A DNA stretch of 40,859 nucleotides, taken from NCBI GenBank assembly GCA_017961115.1, contig JAGCXX010000083.1, positions 1 to 40,859 on the forward strand, read 5' to 3'. A program made the position numbers and the translations under genes. Origin of the DNA: Prevotella sp. (GTDB lineage: Bacteria > Bacteroidota > Bacteroidia > Bacteroidales > Bacteroidaceae). Positions 32,712 to 40,859 of this stretch are shown here, one piece after another; positions within the stretch are counted from its first letter, which is position 1, and every line of letters begins with the position of its first letter. The notes under the pieces were generated by a model. The model was not told the origin of the DNA and ran no database searches. It worked only from the letters and a program-made list of their open reading frames with translations.

Positions 32712-33907
32712 TTTGCAGCCTCCATTTCCATTTGTTCGATGGTCTTTTTCATCATCTCTATCAACTCTTTCAACTCATCGCCACTTTTGCCCTCACTTTC
32801 CAGATATCGCTTGGCCACCTCCAATGGACCCAGTTCACGAAACTCATCTGGACTGACATCGATACGGTCGATTGGGCGCGATTCCACTTGTTTGTCCATG
32901 GTGCGGAACGTACAAAAGCGGCACTGCTTGTCTCTTACTGCATTCAATGCTTGTTCGCTGGCATCAACAGGCAGTCCACCACCCAGCATCACATTGAGCC
33001 GGATGTAGGAAGGGTCGTCGGAAGGCCATTTTTTCAACACCTCCAAAGCGCTGTCGAAATCCACAGGTTCTATTGGTATCGTATGTACCTCCCTGGGGAG
33101 TTTGAACGGCCTTGTTTCAATACGTGTGGGTTGCCCGTGCACCACCTCGGCAATGGTGACGGAATGCTCATATTCCTCATTGAACGAGATAGGGAGCGGC
33201 GAGCCGCAATAGCGTACCGCAGTGGATGCCGACGGCACCTGAGATGGGCGGTGCAGGTGACCGAGGGCTGCATAGTCGTAGCCTCCGCCCAATGTGCCGA
33301 CATCATCAAACTCCATGTTTCCCGCGAGAGAATACTCATGCGGTTCACTGCTGTCCTGCACGGCAAGATGGGCCATGAGCACGATGGGCAGTCCATCTAC
33401 ATTTTGCTCTAACGCCCTTCGCATGATGCGCTTGAAGAAAGATGTCTGCCGGTCTTCGTTTGGTGATACGGCGGGTGGGAAATTCTGTTTGAAGACATGG
33501 GGAACAGCTACCACAATGCCTTTGTCCTCTATTCTGATAATATGGCGGTCAAGCCATGAGTCATCTTCTGCCCTTACCAATCCTCCCACCACATGCACAT
33601 GGAAATGGTGCCACAGCGAGCGGTCAATCTCAAGGCGGGAAGCGCTGTCGTGATTGCCTGCCGTGACGACAATATGCATCGTGGGACATGCTTCATGAAG
33701 TCTGAGCATCGCCTCGGTATACATAGTCTGTGTGGGGATGGTGGGGACGGTGGAATGATATACATCCCCGCTGACAAGAAGGGCATCGGGGCGGGTATCG
33801 GCGACAATGGATTCGAGTTGGCGGAAAAAATCCTCAAACTCATCCTCTCGCCCGTAGTCATACATCTCATGTCCGAGATGCCAATCGCTGGTATGAATGA
33901 TTATCAT
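32708..33907 (-). CDS. sbcD: Exonuclease SbcCD subunit D (Mre11-like nuclease)
   Basis: The 399-residue calcineurin-type nuclease begins with the conserved MIIIHTSDWHLGHEMYDYGR metal-binding motif. It continues with LLVSGDVYHSTVP, VVTAGNHDSASRL, IVLMAHLAV and DYAALGHLHRPS, giving the residues for two Mn2+ ions. A C-terminal helical region (KSGDELKELIEMMKKTIEQME) contacts SbcC. It provides the 3'-5' exonuclease and hairpin-cleaving activity. It is the first gene of a two-gene operon with sbcC, from a promoter 36 bases upstream. Confidence 0.95.
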   Translation of the reverse strand: MIIIHTSDWHLGHEMYDYGREDEFEDFFRQLESIVADTRPDALLVSGDVYHSTVPTIPTQTMYTEAMLRLHEACPTMHIVVTAGNHDSASRLEIDRSLWHHFHVHVVGGLVRAEDDSWLDRHIIRIEDKGIVVAVPHVFKQNFPPAVSPNEDRQTSFFKRIMRRALEQNVDGLPIVLMAHLAVQDSSEPHEYSLAGNMEFDDVGTLGGGYDYAALGHLHRPSQVPSASTAVRYCGSPLPISFNEEYEHSVTIAEVVHGQPTRIETRPFKLPREVHTIPIEPVDFDSALEVLKKWPSDDPSYIRLNVMLGGGLPVDASEQALNAVRDKQCRFCTFRTMDKQVESRPIDRIDVSPDEFRELGPLEVAKRYLESEGKSGDELKELIEMMKKTIEQMEMEAAK

Positions 33908-33942
33908 AGGATAAGGATTTAATTCAGATTCATGCTATGATG

Positions 33943-33974
33943 CGAAGTTACGAAAAACAAAAAGATAATCCAAA
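33943..33974 (-). promoter_or_regulatory. Promoter of sbcDC
   Basis: On the - strand TTTG (33974-33971), a 20-base spacer and TAACTTCG (33950-33943) are arranged as in the DUF4105 promoter, with the same variant -7 box. The predicted leader is about 32 nucleotides. Confidence 0.6.
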
Positions 33975-34124
33975 TTTATCAGAATAATTATTTTTTGCCG
34001 TGCTGGAAACGGTAATGCGACAAAAAGCACAAGCAATTCTTTTGTTTGTCGCCTATGACGGCTGCTGTCGCAACCATTGGGATGGAAATGGGGAAAATCT
34101 TTTCCATGCTCCAGAATCTCATCC
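33975..34124. other. Intergenic stretch between sbcD and the PepSY-like gene
   Basis: The whole gap is 300 bases (33908-34207), and this is the part outside the called promoters. An AT-rich half (33960-34000) precedes a mixed half. GGAAAATCTTTTCC (34091-34104) is a small palindrome. No gene or RNA was recognised. Confidence 0.5.
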
Positions 34125-34132
34125 TATCTTTG
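34125..34132 (+). promoter_or_regulatory. -7 box for the PepSY-like gene
   Basis: TATCTTTG (followed by C) is an exact TAnnTTTG match, giving a leader of about 70 nucleotides to the start codon at 34208. The -33 box is not clear. Confidence 0.45.
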
Positions 34133-34207
34133 CCATGTCAAAAGGAACAAGCCTCCTGAAGACGTGAATAAGAAATCAACAATAATAACAAATAAAACGA
34201 AAACGAT

Positions 34208-34702
34208 ATGAAAAAGTCTGGTATTTTACTCGCCGCTATCATCTGCATGATGATGCAAACCGTTTCAGCCTCCGCTCAAGACAGGTTTATCTCCATAGAA
34301 CAGTTGCCCCAAACAATCGAGGCATTCATTCAGAAGCATTTCCCAGGACAAGTCATTGACTATGCCAACATCGATTCAGAATTTGCTGACACCGACTTTG
34401 ATGATGATTTCGACGACGCCTTTGACGATAATTTCGATAATACCACTTACGAGGTTTGCCTGAACAATGGCATCGAACTTGATTTCGATATGAATGGAAA
34501 CTGGAAAAAAGTGGACTGCTACTATATGACAGTTCCCAACCAAATCATCCCCACTCCCATTGCCCAATATGTGGATACCCACTTCGACGGTCATGACATT
34601 GTCAAAATCGACAAAAAACACTATGGATATGAGATTGAGTTATCCAACGGTGTCGAAGCGAAGTTCAACCATCAAGGAGAACTGATTAGCATCGACGACT
34701 GA
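34208..34702 (+). CDS. Secreted PepSY-like protein with two repeats and an acidic insert
   Basis: The 164-residue protein has a signal peptide (MKKSGILLAAIICMMMQTVSASA, cleavage before QDRF). The mature part holds two related halves: LPQTIEAFIQKHFPGQVIDYANID...TYEVCLNNGIELDFDMNGNWKKVD and IPTPIAQYVDTHFDGHDIVKIDKKHYGYEIELSNGVEAKFNHQGELISID. Each has the helix, 'H-F-x-G', strand and 'NG-x-E-x-x-F-x-x-x-G' pattern of PepSY-like (DUF2874-type) proteins common in Bacteroidota. The first half carries an acidic insert of four DFDD-like repeats (residues about 63-78). It acts in the periplasm; a ligand or partner is unknown. The gene stands alone, convergent with the GH98 gene. Confidence 0.82.
   Translation: MKKSGILLAAIICMMMQTVSASAQDRFISIEQLPQTIEAFIQKHFPGQVIDYANIDSEFADTDFDDDFDDAFDDNFDNTTYEVCLNNGIELDFDMNGNWKKVDCYYMTVPNQIIPTPIAQYVDTHFDGHDIVKIDKKHYGYEIELSNGVEAKFNHQGELISIDD
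34394..34441 (+). repeat. Four 12-bp repeats encoding (D/A/N)FD(D/N)
   Basis: Units at 34394, 34406, 34418 and 34430 read GACTTTGATGAT, GATTTCGACGAC, GCCTTTGACGAT and AATTTCGATAAT. They encode DFDD, DFDD, AFDD and NFDN. Several third positions differ, so the peptide is more alike than the DNA. Confidence 0.75.
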
Positions 34703-34729
34703 CACATTATCTTACGGTCTGCAAATAAC

Positions 34730-34767
34730 ATAAAGCCACAGAGAGTTCATGCTCCCTGTGGCTTTAT
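34730..34767. terminator. Bidirectional terminator between convergent genes
   Basis: ATAAAGCCACAG (34730-34741) and CTGTGGCTTTAT (34756-34767) are perfect complements, and GAG/CTC extends the stem after one mismatch. T-rich sequence flanks it on both strands (TTTATT on +, TTTAT on -), as in factor-independent terminators. It serves the PepSY-like gene and the GH98 gene. Confidence 0.85.
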
Positions 34768-34790
34768 TCAAATTGCAGTATACAACGTGG

Positions 34791-37700
34791 TTATCTCACA
34801 ATCACCTTGCGGCTGGTGCCGTCGGGATAGACGATGATGTTGATGCCTTGTTGCAGTTCATCACGGCGCACGCCCTGGATGCTGTAAATGCCCACGGGGA
34901 ACGTCGAGCGCAAAACCTCACGCTCCATAATGCCTGAAGTACCGGTGGAGTTGATGCGGCACTCCAAGAGCAGGAACTCACTGAAACCAGTTCCGTTGTT
35001 GATGAAACTGATGACATAATTACCCTTTTGGCTAACCTCGAACGGCAGTTCATAGAGTTGGGCAGCAGAAAGGTTGGCACCGGTATTGCCTACCGCATTG
35101 GGTGTTGCTGCTATGAAATCTGTTGAAGCCACAACACCATTGTTGGCATCAAGGACACGTGCCTTGTACTCAGGTTTTTCCTTCCATGCCGCCATGGCAA
35201 AGGTCAGCTTGTAGGAACCAGCTTCGAGCGTGAGCGGGAAGGCTGACTGACGACCGTACTCACAGTTGTTGACACGCCAATAGAGGGCCTTGCCTTGATA
35301 GCCCGTGAAGCCTGAGAAGGTGCGGGCACCCGACGAATAATTGTTGGGATACTCATGCACTGCATTGTCTTCCTGCAACATGCGCCATCCCGGAGGAACC
35401 GTACCTGAGAGTACATTTCCGAAGTCGAGGGTATAGATTGATGTGATGTCAGCAAATACTGGTTGGATGGTCACATTGTCATCGGGCATGATGAACGTGC
35501 CGTCATCAGCGACAACAACACCGCCATGCACCACATTCCATCCCTGAAGGACATAGCCCTCATCGGGAGTCACGGTCAAGGTCACGGTCTGTCCCTCTGC
35601 TGCAGAGTCGACATCAGCCACTATATATCCATGTTCTGCCTGACGGATGGTGATGCCAAACTTTTCTGCCTCCACATCGGCAGGAGTATAAACCACCTGG
35701 TCGATATACATGTTGAGACCACTGGTGTTGTTGATGGTGAGTTCGTTGACACCCTCCTTGAGTGTAGCATCAAAGGTGGTCTTCAACCATTGATTGGTTG
35801 CCGTCTTCTCACATCTGATTGCCTTGCTCTCACCATTCATCTTGACGTTGATGTTGCCAGCGCGCTGTGTGGAGGTATAGCGGACGGCGATTCTATAATC
35901 ACCCGCCTCCTTCACGTTGAGACGATGGCGCAGCGAACCAGACGTGTTGGTGCCCATGTCCATGAATCCGTTTCCTGCATGACCATACACATTGGGATAC
36001 CTTCCATATGGGTCGGTTACACAACTCTTGATGTTCTTGAAGTCCATGTCCTCTGCCTCGATGATTATCTCACCATGGTAAGCCTCTGGTTGTTTCGGGA
36101 GGTCTGATGAGAGTGCCGCACCACTAAGCAAATCTGTACTGCGCTCCGTGGCACTGCCAGAACAGTATATGGTGATGTCCACTGGTCCGTTGTGCCTGAC
36201 AGAAAGGGTGTAGACACCATTTTCTTCATCAAACTCATCTGAAGAACTGACTGTTGCCTGTACTCTCTTCGACAGTTGGTATGTCGGTTTTTCCTTCACA
36301 CCCGTCACCTCTATTTTGTCGAGCACCATTGTCGTGGTGTCGTTGCGGTAGTTGTTGAGGTAACAATCGATATGGTCGGCATACTCCCGAATCAGTCCGC
36401 TGCTGAGTTTTCCGAATGTCAGCCTGAGGCTGTCACAGGTATTGTAGAGCAATGGAAGTTCTGCCGATGCCGTTTTCTTGGCATTCATATAGGTGTATGG
36501 AGTATAGGTCACCAATTGGTTCTTCAAGCGCGACACATAGAGGTCGCCCTTGCTCACCTCCGGGTATTGCTCATTGAAGTCTGCCACCTTTTTGGTCTGC
36601 GTACTCCAGCGGGAGTTGTAGCTTGACTTCTTCACCTTCACCGGTACGGCATTAGCCACGTCATCATAGAGGCCGATGACCAACGGTATCGCCGCATAAC
36701 GACCGGTTTTCTTGAAGTAGCAGAAATTGTCCATCCACTGCCCATTACCGCGGTTGAACGGGTCACTCTGCTTGTAGAGCCCATCATAGAGAGAGCCCCA
36801 AGCAGCATATTTCTGCTCATCGTTGCCACTGTTTACATCGTTGATAACGACGATTTTGGTTCGGTCCACCACCTCCTCGCGTGAAGGGATGTAGATGGTG
36901 CCATCGATGATTTTGCGGAACATATCGAGCCATGCGTTGCGGAATCCCGCAAAAGTACCCCAGTTGCGGCGGGTGTAGCCTTCAACGGTGGAGTTGTTGA
37001 GGTTTTGGAAATCTTCCGTCCAGATGAGTTCTGGTCCGTCCCATACGGCACCGCCGTTGACCGCGCTCTGTTCCAGCACAGTGCCGATGCCTGCTGCAAC
37101 CGGATATTTCTTTCCATGTCCTTCACCCAGCAAGGCGTCGAGCGCACCATTCCATCCGCAGTTGTCATATCTGACACCATAACTCTTCGCCAGTCCGGAG
37201 AAGAACGGCCCGAAGGTGACGCTCTCATTGTTGTAGAAGCACGATGAGGTGGTGTACTTATATAGCCAAAGGATGGCATCGGGGTAGTTTTTGCAGGCAG
37301 CCAACAAATCCTTGTTGCGCTTCATCATGCCCATGGGGTTGAGGGGATGCGACCAAATGTTGCCACAGAAGGACACGGTTAGGAATCCCCCATATTTGTG
37401 TGCCATATTCACCAGGTTGGCAAACAAGGCGATTCTGGATGTCTGTGTGCTGGAACTCTTGTCATTCGGCTCGTCAAAACCCCAGAACTGCTCGGCATAG
37501 TTCCAGCCGAGGAAATTGGGATAGCGTTTGTAGAAATATTCAAATGTCTCCAGGTCGTCGTCTTGTATATGCGTATGACCGCCGCTGGCTGGCTGGCAGG
37601 TGAACCACATTCCATTGTGCTGGCATACCGTAGCCCATGACTTGTAGGTGCGGACTGCGTTCTGCGGCATCTTATAAACGTTCTTCTCCGTGTCGTACTG

Positions 37701-37913
37701 GCAGGACAGCGACAGGTTCATGCAGACATAAGGCTTGACATCGTCGGGTATGAGGTCGATGATTTTCTGAGGGTCTGCCTTATTCCACACATCCACGTGG
37801 ATGAGCCACAGAGGATGCTTGGAATCAATGGGGCGGCGCGACTGTGCCGAGAGGCCCAGTCCCACAAACAGCATCAATACCAGCAATGTCAGTCTGTTGT
37901 TCATTTTTATCAT
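34791..37913 (-). CDS. Secreted glycoside hydrolase family 98 protein with CBM and jelly-roll modules
   Basis: The 1040-residue protein has a signal peptide (through about residue 24, LSAQS; the second Met at residue 4 is an alternative start). The GH98 catalytic domain (about 30-360) is clear: HPLWLIHVDVWNKADPQKIIDLIP, QPASGGHTHIQ, GWNYAEQFWGFDEP (E141), VRYDNCGWN (D250) and WDGPELIWTED (E295). These positions suggest the known GH98 acid/base set. A GH98C-like beta domain follows (to about 610), then a CBM6/35-like domain (about 615-745), a divergent InlB B-repeat-like domain (about 753-822), a jelly-roll-like module (826-990) and a short sorting-like tail (YSIQGVRRDELQQGINIIV). Known GH98 enzymes cut blood-group glycans or arabinoxylan; the substrate here is unknown. 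Confidence 0.9.
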   Translation of the reverse strand: MIKMNNRLTLLVLMLFVGLGLSAQSRRPIDSKHPLWLIHVDVWNKADPQKIIDLIPDDVKPYVCMNLSLSCQYDTEKNVYKMPQNAVRTYKSWATVCQHNGMWFTCQPASGGHTHIQDDDLETFEYFYKRYPNFLGWNYAEQFWGFDEPNDKSSSTQTSRIALFANLVNMAHKYGGFLTVSFCGNIWSHPLNPMGMMKRNKDLLAACKNYPDAILWLYKYTTSSCFYNNESVTFGPFFSGLAKSYGVRYDNCGWNGALDALLGEGHGKKYPVAAGIGTVLEQSAVNGGAVWDGPELIWTEDFQNLNNSTVEGYTRRNWGTFAGFRNAWLDMFRKIIDGTIYIPSREEVVDRTKIVVINDVNSGNDEQKYAAWGSLYDGLYKQSDPFNRGNGQWMDNFCYFKKTGRYAAIPLVIGLYDDVANAVPVKVKKSSYNSRWSTQTKKVADFNEQYPEVSKGDLYVSRLKNQLVTYTPYTYMNAKKTASAELPLLYNTCDSLRLTFGKLSSGLIREYADHIDCYLNNYRNDTTTMVLDKIEVTGVKEKPTYQLSKRVQATVSSSDEFDEENGVYTLSVRHNGPVDITIYCSGSATERSTDLLSGAALSSDLPKQPEAYHGEIIIEAEDMDFKNIKSCVTDPYGRYPNVYGHAGNGFMDMGTNTSGSLRHRLNVKEAGDYRIAVRYTSTQRAGNINVKMNGESKAIRCEKTATNQWLKTTFDATLKEGVNELTINNTSGLNMYIDQVVYTPADVEAEKFGITIRQAEHGYIVADVDSAAEGQTVTLTVTPDEGYVLQGWNVVHGGVVVADDGTFIMPDDNVTIQPVFADITSIYTLDFGNVLSGTVPPGWRMLQEDNAVHEYPNNYSSGARTFSGFTGYQGKALYWRVNNCEYGRQSAFPLTLEAGSYKLTFAMAAWKEKPEYKARVLDANNGVVASTDFIAATPNAVGNTGANLSAAQLYELPFEVSQKGNYVISFINNGTGFSEFLLLECRINSTGTSGIMEREVLRSTFPVGIYSIQGVRRDELQQGINIIVYPDGTSRKVIVR

Positions 37914-37949
37914 TTTTTGAGTAGTTAAGCCCCCAAATTATTATCAAAA

Positions 37950-37985
37950 GGGGCGGGCAATCCGCTAAGTGCACCTGCCCGCCCC
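37950..37985 (-). terminator. Terminator after the surface protein gene
   Basis: GGGGCGGGCA (37950-37959) and TGCCCGCCCC (37976-37985) form a 10-bp GC-rich stem. On the - strand it is followed by CTTTTGATAATAATTT, a U-rich tract. It lies just beyond the leftward stop at 38004 and before the GH98 gene, separating the two transcripts at least in part. Confidence 0.85.
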
Positions 37986-38003
37986 GATTCTTATTGAGAA
38001 GTG

Positions 38004-40859
38004 TTACTTCTTGATCACTTTCTCCACACGGATGGTACCGTCGCTCATGAACTTCTTCACAATCATCACGCCCTTCTGAGCAGTGAGGATGCGACGACCA
38101 TTGAGGTCATACAGTTCGATAGCACGCACGGATGCATTGGCAGCTGTGGTGTCGATACCGTCAACAACCTCCTGGTATGCGGAAGCATAGTCGAAGCCAG
38201 CGGCAGGACTTGCGAGGAATACCTGTACACGGTCGAACATCATCTGTGCAAGGTTGTTCCACTTCACACCAATGGTGAGAACACCGTCGACTACTGCGAC
38301 GCCATTCAAGAAGTTCTCATGACGACCCACATACTGTCCGTAGTGGTCAATACGTGCGTCTGCAGCAAATGCCTCAGGCTCTTCCTGACCGTCCACGAAG
38401 GTAGGTGTCTCGGAAGTCTTCACGTATACGCGGTTCATCTCATGATTTGCTTCTTTCGTAGCAACCGTCTCTTCGTCATCAGTAATATTGCCATCACTGT
38501 CAGTTGCAGGTGTGAACTCATCACTCCACTCTGCAGCGTCAATCATGATGTTGTAGACACCAGCGGGCAGGTCGGTGATGGTCTGCTCGATGCGGTTGGT
38601 CTGATGATACTGAGTGATGCAGAGGTCCTTAGGCAGATTGTCGATATCGCCAGGATAGTTGCCATTCCACATGTTGGTCAAACCAGCGTTGCCTTCGAGC
38701 ACAGTCCAACCCGGGCAGTTTTCAGCAACGACACCACCGTTCTCTTTCCAAGCATAGGTGTTCGGGTTCTTGACGAATACGGTGAAGTTGTAAGTCGGAG
38801 TGGTGGTCTCCAGTGTGACCTCGTCGACAACCTCCGGGAAGAGGTTCACGCCGTCCTTCATCTTACCGTAGTACTCCTTCTTGATGCGGGTCTTGAGTTC
38901 CTCAGCCAGTGCGTCATCATCGAAGATGGCTTTGTCTGCCCTGACAATCAGAGCGTCATCAGCGGAAACACCGAGTTGCTGCAGACCCTCAGCTCCCTGA
39001 CGGATACGGTCAACAAGCACCTTGATACCAACGTCGGAAGAAGTCGTTGACGGACCTTCGGTAAACATGTAGCCAGCGACCTGGGTTGAGTTGGCCAATT
39101 CTTTGGCTGCCTCTGCCAGAGCGACGTCATCGGTCAGGATATCATAGTAGTATACATAGTCACCCTCGGCCTCTTCTTCTGTATTGGCAGCCCACTCTGA
39201 GTATGCATGATACTTCGCATTGACGGCCTTCAGCTGAGAGTAAAGTTCGGTAACGGCAAACTTCGAGTCAGCATAGTCGCGAACGACGTCGATAGACTTC
39301 TTGATCTGCGTGTCGTAGTCATCGCAAAGAGTACGGTGGTCCTTGAGGGTCTTTGATGCGGCGTCAAGAATAGCTGCAGCCTCACGGTAAGCAGAAGGAG
39401 CGGTGTAGCTATCACCCTCAGCCTCATACTTCTCGATGGCAGCCTTCAGTGCGTCGTATGCAGCGCCACCATAACGCTCACCGGAATTCTCGGCCAATGT
39501 GGTCTTGGCATTCTCCAGGGCAGTAGCGAGCAACTGTGTCTCCTCTACACCTGCGACATTGGGCATGTACTTCACATGCGGATTGGCGAGGAGAACCTCA
39601 TTGTAGTCACCCTGTGTGCCATTGGCATCGGTTGCAGGTCTCCACCTGAGCAGGTAGTTGCCGTCGCCATCGGGCACGAACTTCGTGTCGAAGCTGGTAG
39701 AACCAGTGACGGCGCCGGTAGAACCATTCACATTGGGATTGGTCTTCACAACAGCCTCATAGACGATGTCCTCGTTGGCATTGAGAATCTCAAACTTCAT
39801 ATAACCACCATTGTCCTTCCAAGCAGCAGCATTGAAGTGGATGTTGTATCTCTTGCCTCCCTTCAGCGGAAGAGTGTATCCCTCAAGGCTTCCATACTCC
39901 ACATAGTTGTTGCGGAAATACAGACCCTTGGTAAAGTCACCACCTGCGCCGAAGTCAAACAGACGTGCTCCAGAACTGTAGGTATTGGGGGCCAATCGCT
40001 CCTCGCTGTCGAAGAATACGCGATAACCCTCAGGAATACCATTATTGACAGTTGTAGCAAGGTAGTCTGGCAGAATTTCCTCAGGCACATCATTGGGATC
40101 GAGGCTCACCTTACCCACGTTGATGACCCAGGTGGAGTCGCCGTAGATGGTCTCATCGAGCATCATCTGAGGATAGATTCTGGTAAGAGAGATGGTGTAT
40201 TCACCATTAGCAAGGTTGCCGCTGGTAGTGCGGACGAGAGTTATCTCTTCTGCGAAGCCTTCAGCAGGCACAACATTCAGCTTGTCCTTGTCGAGTTTTG
40301 CATTAAGTCTTGCAACGTCAACAGGCTTGTCGAACGTGACCTTGAACTCCTTGATGTCATTGGGCAGGTTGAATGAGCCATCCTCGGGATCAGCCTTCAT
40401 GATAACCGGTGTGAGGTAATCATAGGGATAACCATCATTGTCTTGGATTTCCATGCTGTAGGTAGCGATGCCCGTGAAGTTGCTCACATCTCCGCCAGGA
40501 CCAGAGGTATAGGTCAGGTGGAATGCAGCATCGGTGGGGTTGATGAAGGTCACCTCGACCTCATCATCCTCGTTAGCGGGCTCATCGGTGAAGATGTAGA
40601 AGCGGCCGTCTTCGAATCCCTCAACAGAGTAGATGGACTGCTCCACACCGTTGAACTTAACAACCACACATGACTCGGGGAACATCAGGCGGCGCTTGCC
40701 ACTTGCCTTCACGAGTTCGGGAATGTTGGTCTCGAAGCCGAAGTCAATCTGGATGACGTCGTCGCTGAACTCAGCCACTGTACCATACTTGTAGACCTCG
40801 AACTTGATGTTGTCGAAGAAGAAGTCGATGTCGTTGGCCCTGTCCTTGGAGAGGTTGAA
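38004..40859 (-). CDS. Large multidomain surface protein (N-terminus outside window)
   Basis: The frame is open to the last base, so the start is missing; a GTG at 40778 is only an internal valine, since in-frame sequence (DIDFFFDNIKFEVYKYGTVAEFS) continues upstream. The 951 residues present include the end of a jelly-roll (DFFFDNIKFEV), Ig-like beta domains (PEDGSFNLPNDIKEFKVTFD), a jelly-roll module homologous to that in the GH98 protein, and a FIVAR-like helical domain (ENAKTTLAENSGERYGGAAYD) with further helices. A third beta domain (GVYNIMIDAAEWSDEF) and a C-terminal tail of the secretion/sorting type (RAIELYDLNGRRILTAQKGVMIV) follow. It is probably displayed on the cell surface and binds a carbohydrate; no catalytic motif is seen. 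Confidence 0.85.
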   Translation of the reverse strand, partial: FNLSKDRANDIDFFFDNIKFEVYKYGTVAEFSDDVIQIDFGFETNIPELVKASGKRRLMFPESCVVVKFNGVEQSIYSVEGFEDGRFYIFTDEPANEDDEVEVTFINPTDAAFHLTYTSGPGGDVSNFTGIATYSMEIQDNDGYPYDYLTPVIMKADPEDGSFNLPNDIKEFKVTFDKPVDVARLNAKLDKDKLNVVPAEGFAEEITLVRTTSGNLANGEYTISLTRIYPQMMLDETIYGDSTWVINVGKVSLDPNDVPEEILPDYLATTVNNGIPEGYRVFFDSEERLAPNTYSSGARLFDFGAGGDFTKGLYFRNNYVEYGSLEGYTLPLKGGKRYNIHFNAAAWKDNGGYMKFEILNANEDIVYEAVVKTNPNVNGSTGAVTGSTSFDTKFVPDGDGNYLLRWRPATDANGTQGDYNEVLLANPHVKYMPNVAGVEETQLLATALENAKTTLAENSGERYGGAAYDALKAAIEKYEAEGDSYTAPSAYREAAAILDAASKTLKDHRTLCDDYDTQIKKSIDVVRDYADSKFAVTELYSQLKAVNAKYHAYSEWAANTEEEAEGDYVYYYDILTDDVALAEAAKELANSTQVAGYMFTEGPSTTSSDVGIKVLVDRIRQGAEGLQQLGVSADDALIVRADKAIFDDDALAEELKTRIKKEYYGKMKDGVNLFPEVVDEVTLETTTPTYNFTVFVKNPNTYAWKENGGVVAENCPGWTVLEGNAGLTNMWNGNYPGDIDNLPKDLCITQYHQTNRIEQTITDLPAGVYNIMIDAAEWSDEFTPATDSDGNITDDEETVATKEANHEMNRVYVKTSETPTFVDGQEEPEAFAADARIDHYGQYVGRHENFLNGVAVVDGVLTIGVKWNNLAQMMFDRVQVFLASPAAGFDYASAYQEVVDGIDTTAANASVRAIELYDLNGRRILTAQKGVMIVKKFMSDGTIRVEKVIKK

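Noticed and set aside
38001-39050. A 349-residue open frame on the + strand inside the surface protein gene
   Set aside because: Antisense shadow of a long gene; low-complexity Val/Asp/Leu composition and no start signal. The same applies to 39576-40376.
1-40859. Search for CRISPR arrays, tRNA or rRNA genes, insertion sequences and phage genes
   Set aside because: No regularly spaced direct repeats, no tRNA-like cloverleaf or conserved TTCGAATC loop, no transposase or integrase motifs were noticed by eye; a tool scan was not possible.

Overview
The window looks like a chromosomal segment from a member of the Bacteroidota, most likely Prevotellaceae. Four things point there. Promoters fit the Bacteroidota consensus TTTG-N19/20-TAnnTTTG, and Shine-Dalgarno signals are scarce. 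DUF4301, DUF4861 and DUF4105 proteins are present. A SusC-type TonB-plug sequence occurs. Secreted proteins end in short tails of the 'YSIQGVRR...GTSRKVIVR' kind. No tRNA, rRNA, CRISPR array, insertion sequence or phage gene was seen. The assignment is inferred from gene content only.

Left end (1-3441, + strand): the tail of a heparinase II/III-like protein, a GT4 glycosyltransferase, a GalK-type GHMP sugar kinase and a sugar-phosphate nucleotidyltransferase. They form a tight operon that probably makes an activated sugar and uses it in an exopolysaccharide. It ends at a strong hairpin shared with a convergent gene for a divergent sigma-70-like protein (3538-4500, -), which has an unusually long upstream region. 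Next come a secreted DUF4861 protein, a GT39/ArnT-like membrane glycosyltransferase, and a DUF4301 protein whose motifs resemble UDP-sugar pyrophosphorylases.

Middle (10026-17912): a small secreted protein; a LytTR DNA-binding protein translationally coupled to a membrane-anchored protein resembling phosphodiester glycosidases; an ECF-type S component; an AmrS radical SAM enzyme; and a secreted CE1-like esterase. On the - strand lie a secreted zinc-metallopeptidase-like protein fused to a TonB-plug domain (the oddest architecture here), a 5'-nucleotidase, and a small possibly beta-grasp protein.

Housekeeping block (18055-33907): lutABC for lactate oxidation (-), a DUF4105 protein with an apparently leaderless start, secA, an ABC ATPase, a SpoU-type RNA methyltransferase, a multi-pass membrane protein, and hisB (all +), then sbcDC (-). 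Gaps in this block repeatedly contain AT-rich, word-repetitive spacers. Right end (34208-40859): a duplicated PepSY-like secreted protein with an acidic 4-residue repeat, then (-) a large secreted GH98 glycoside hydrolase and an N-terminally cut-off multidomain surface protein. The last two share a homologous jelly-roll-like module.

The best candidates for new biology are the metallopeptidase/TonB-plug fusion, the LytTR/membrane-protein pair with a start-codon-sequestering leader, the sigma-like protein with a large insert, and the pyrophosphorylase-like reading of DUF4301.
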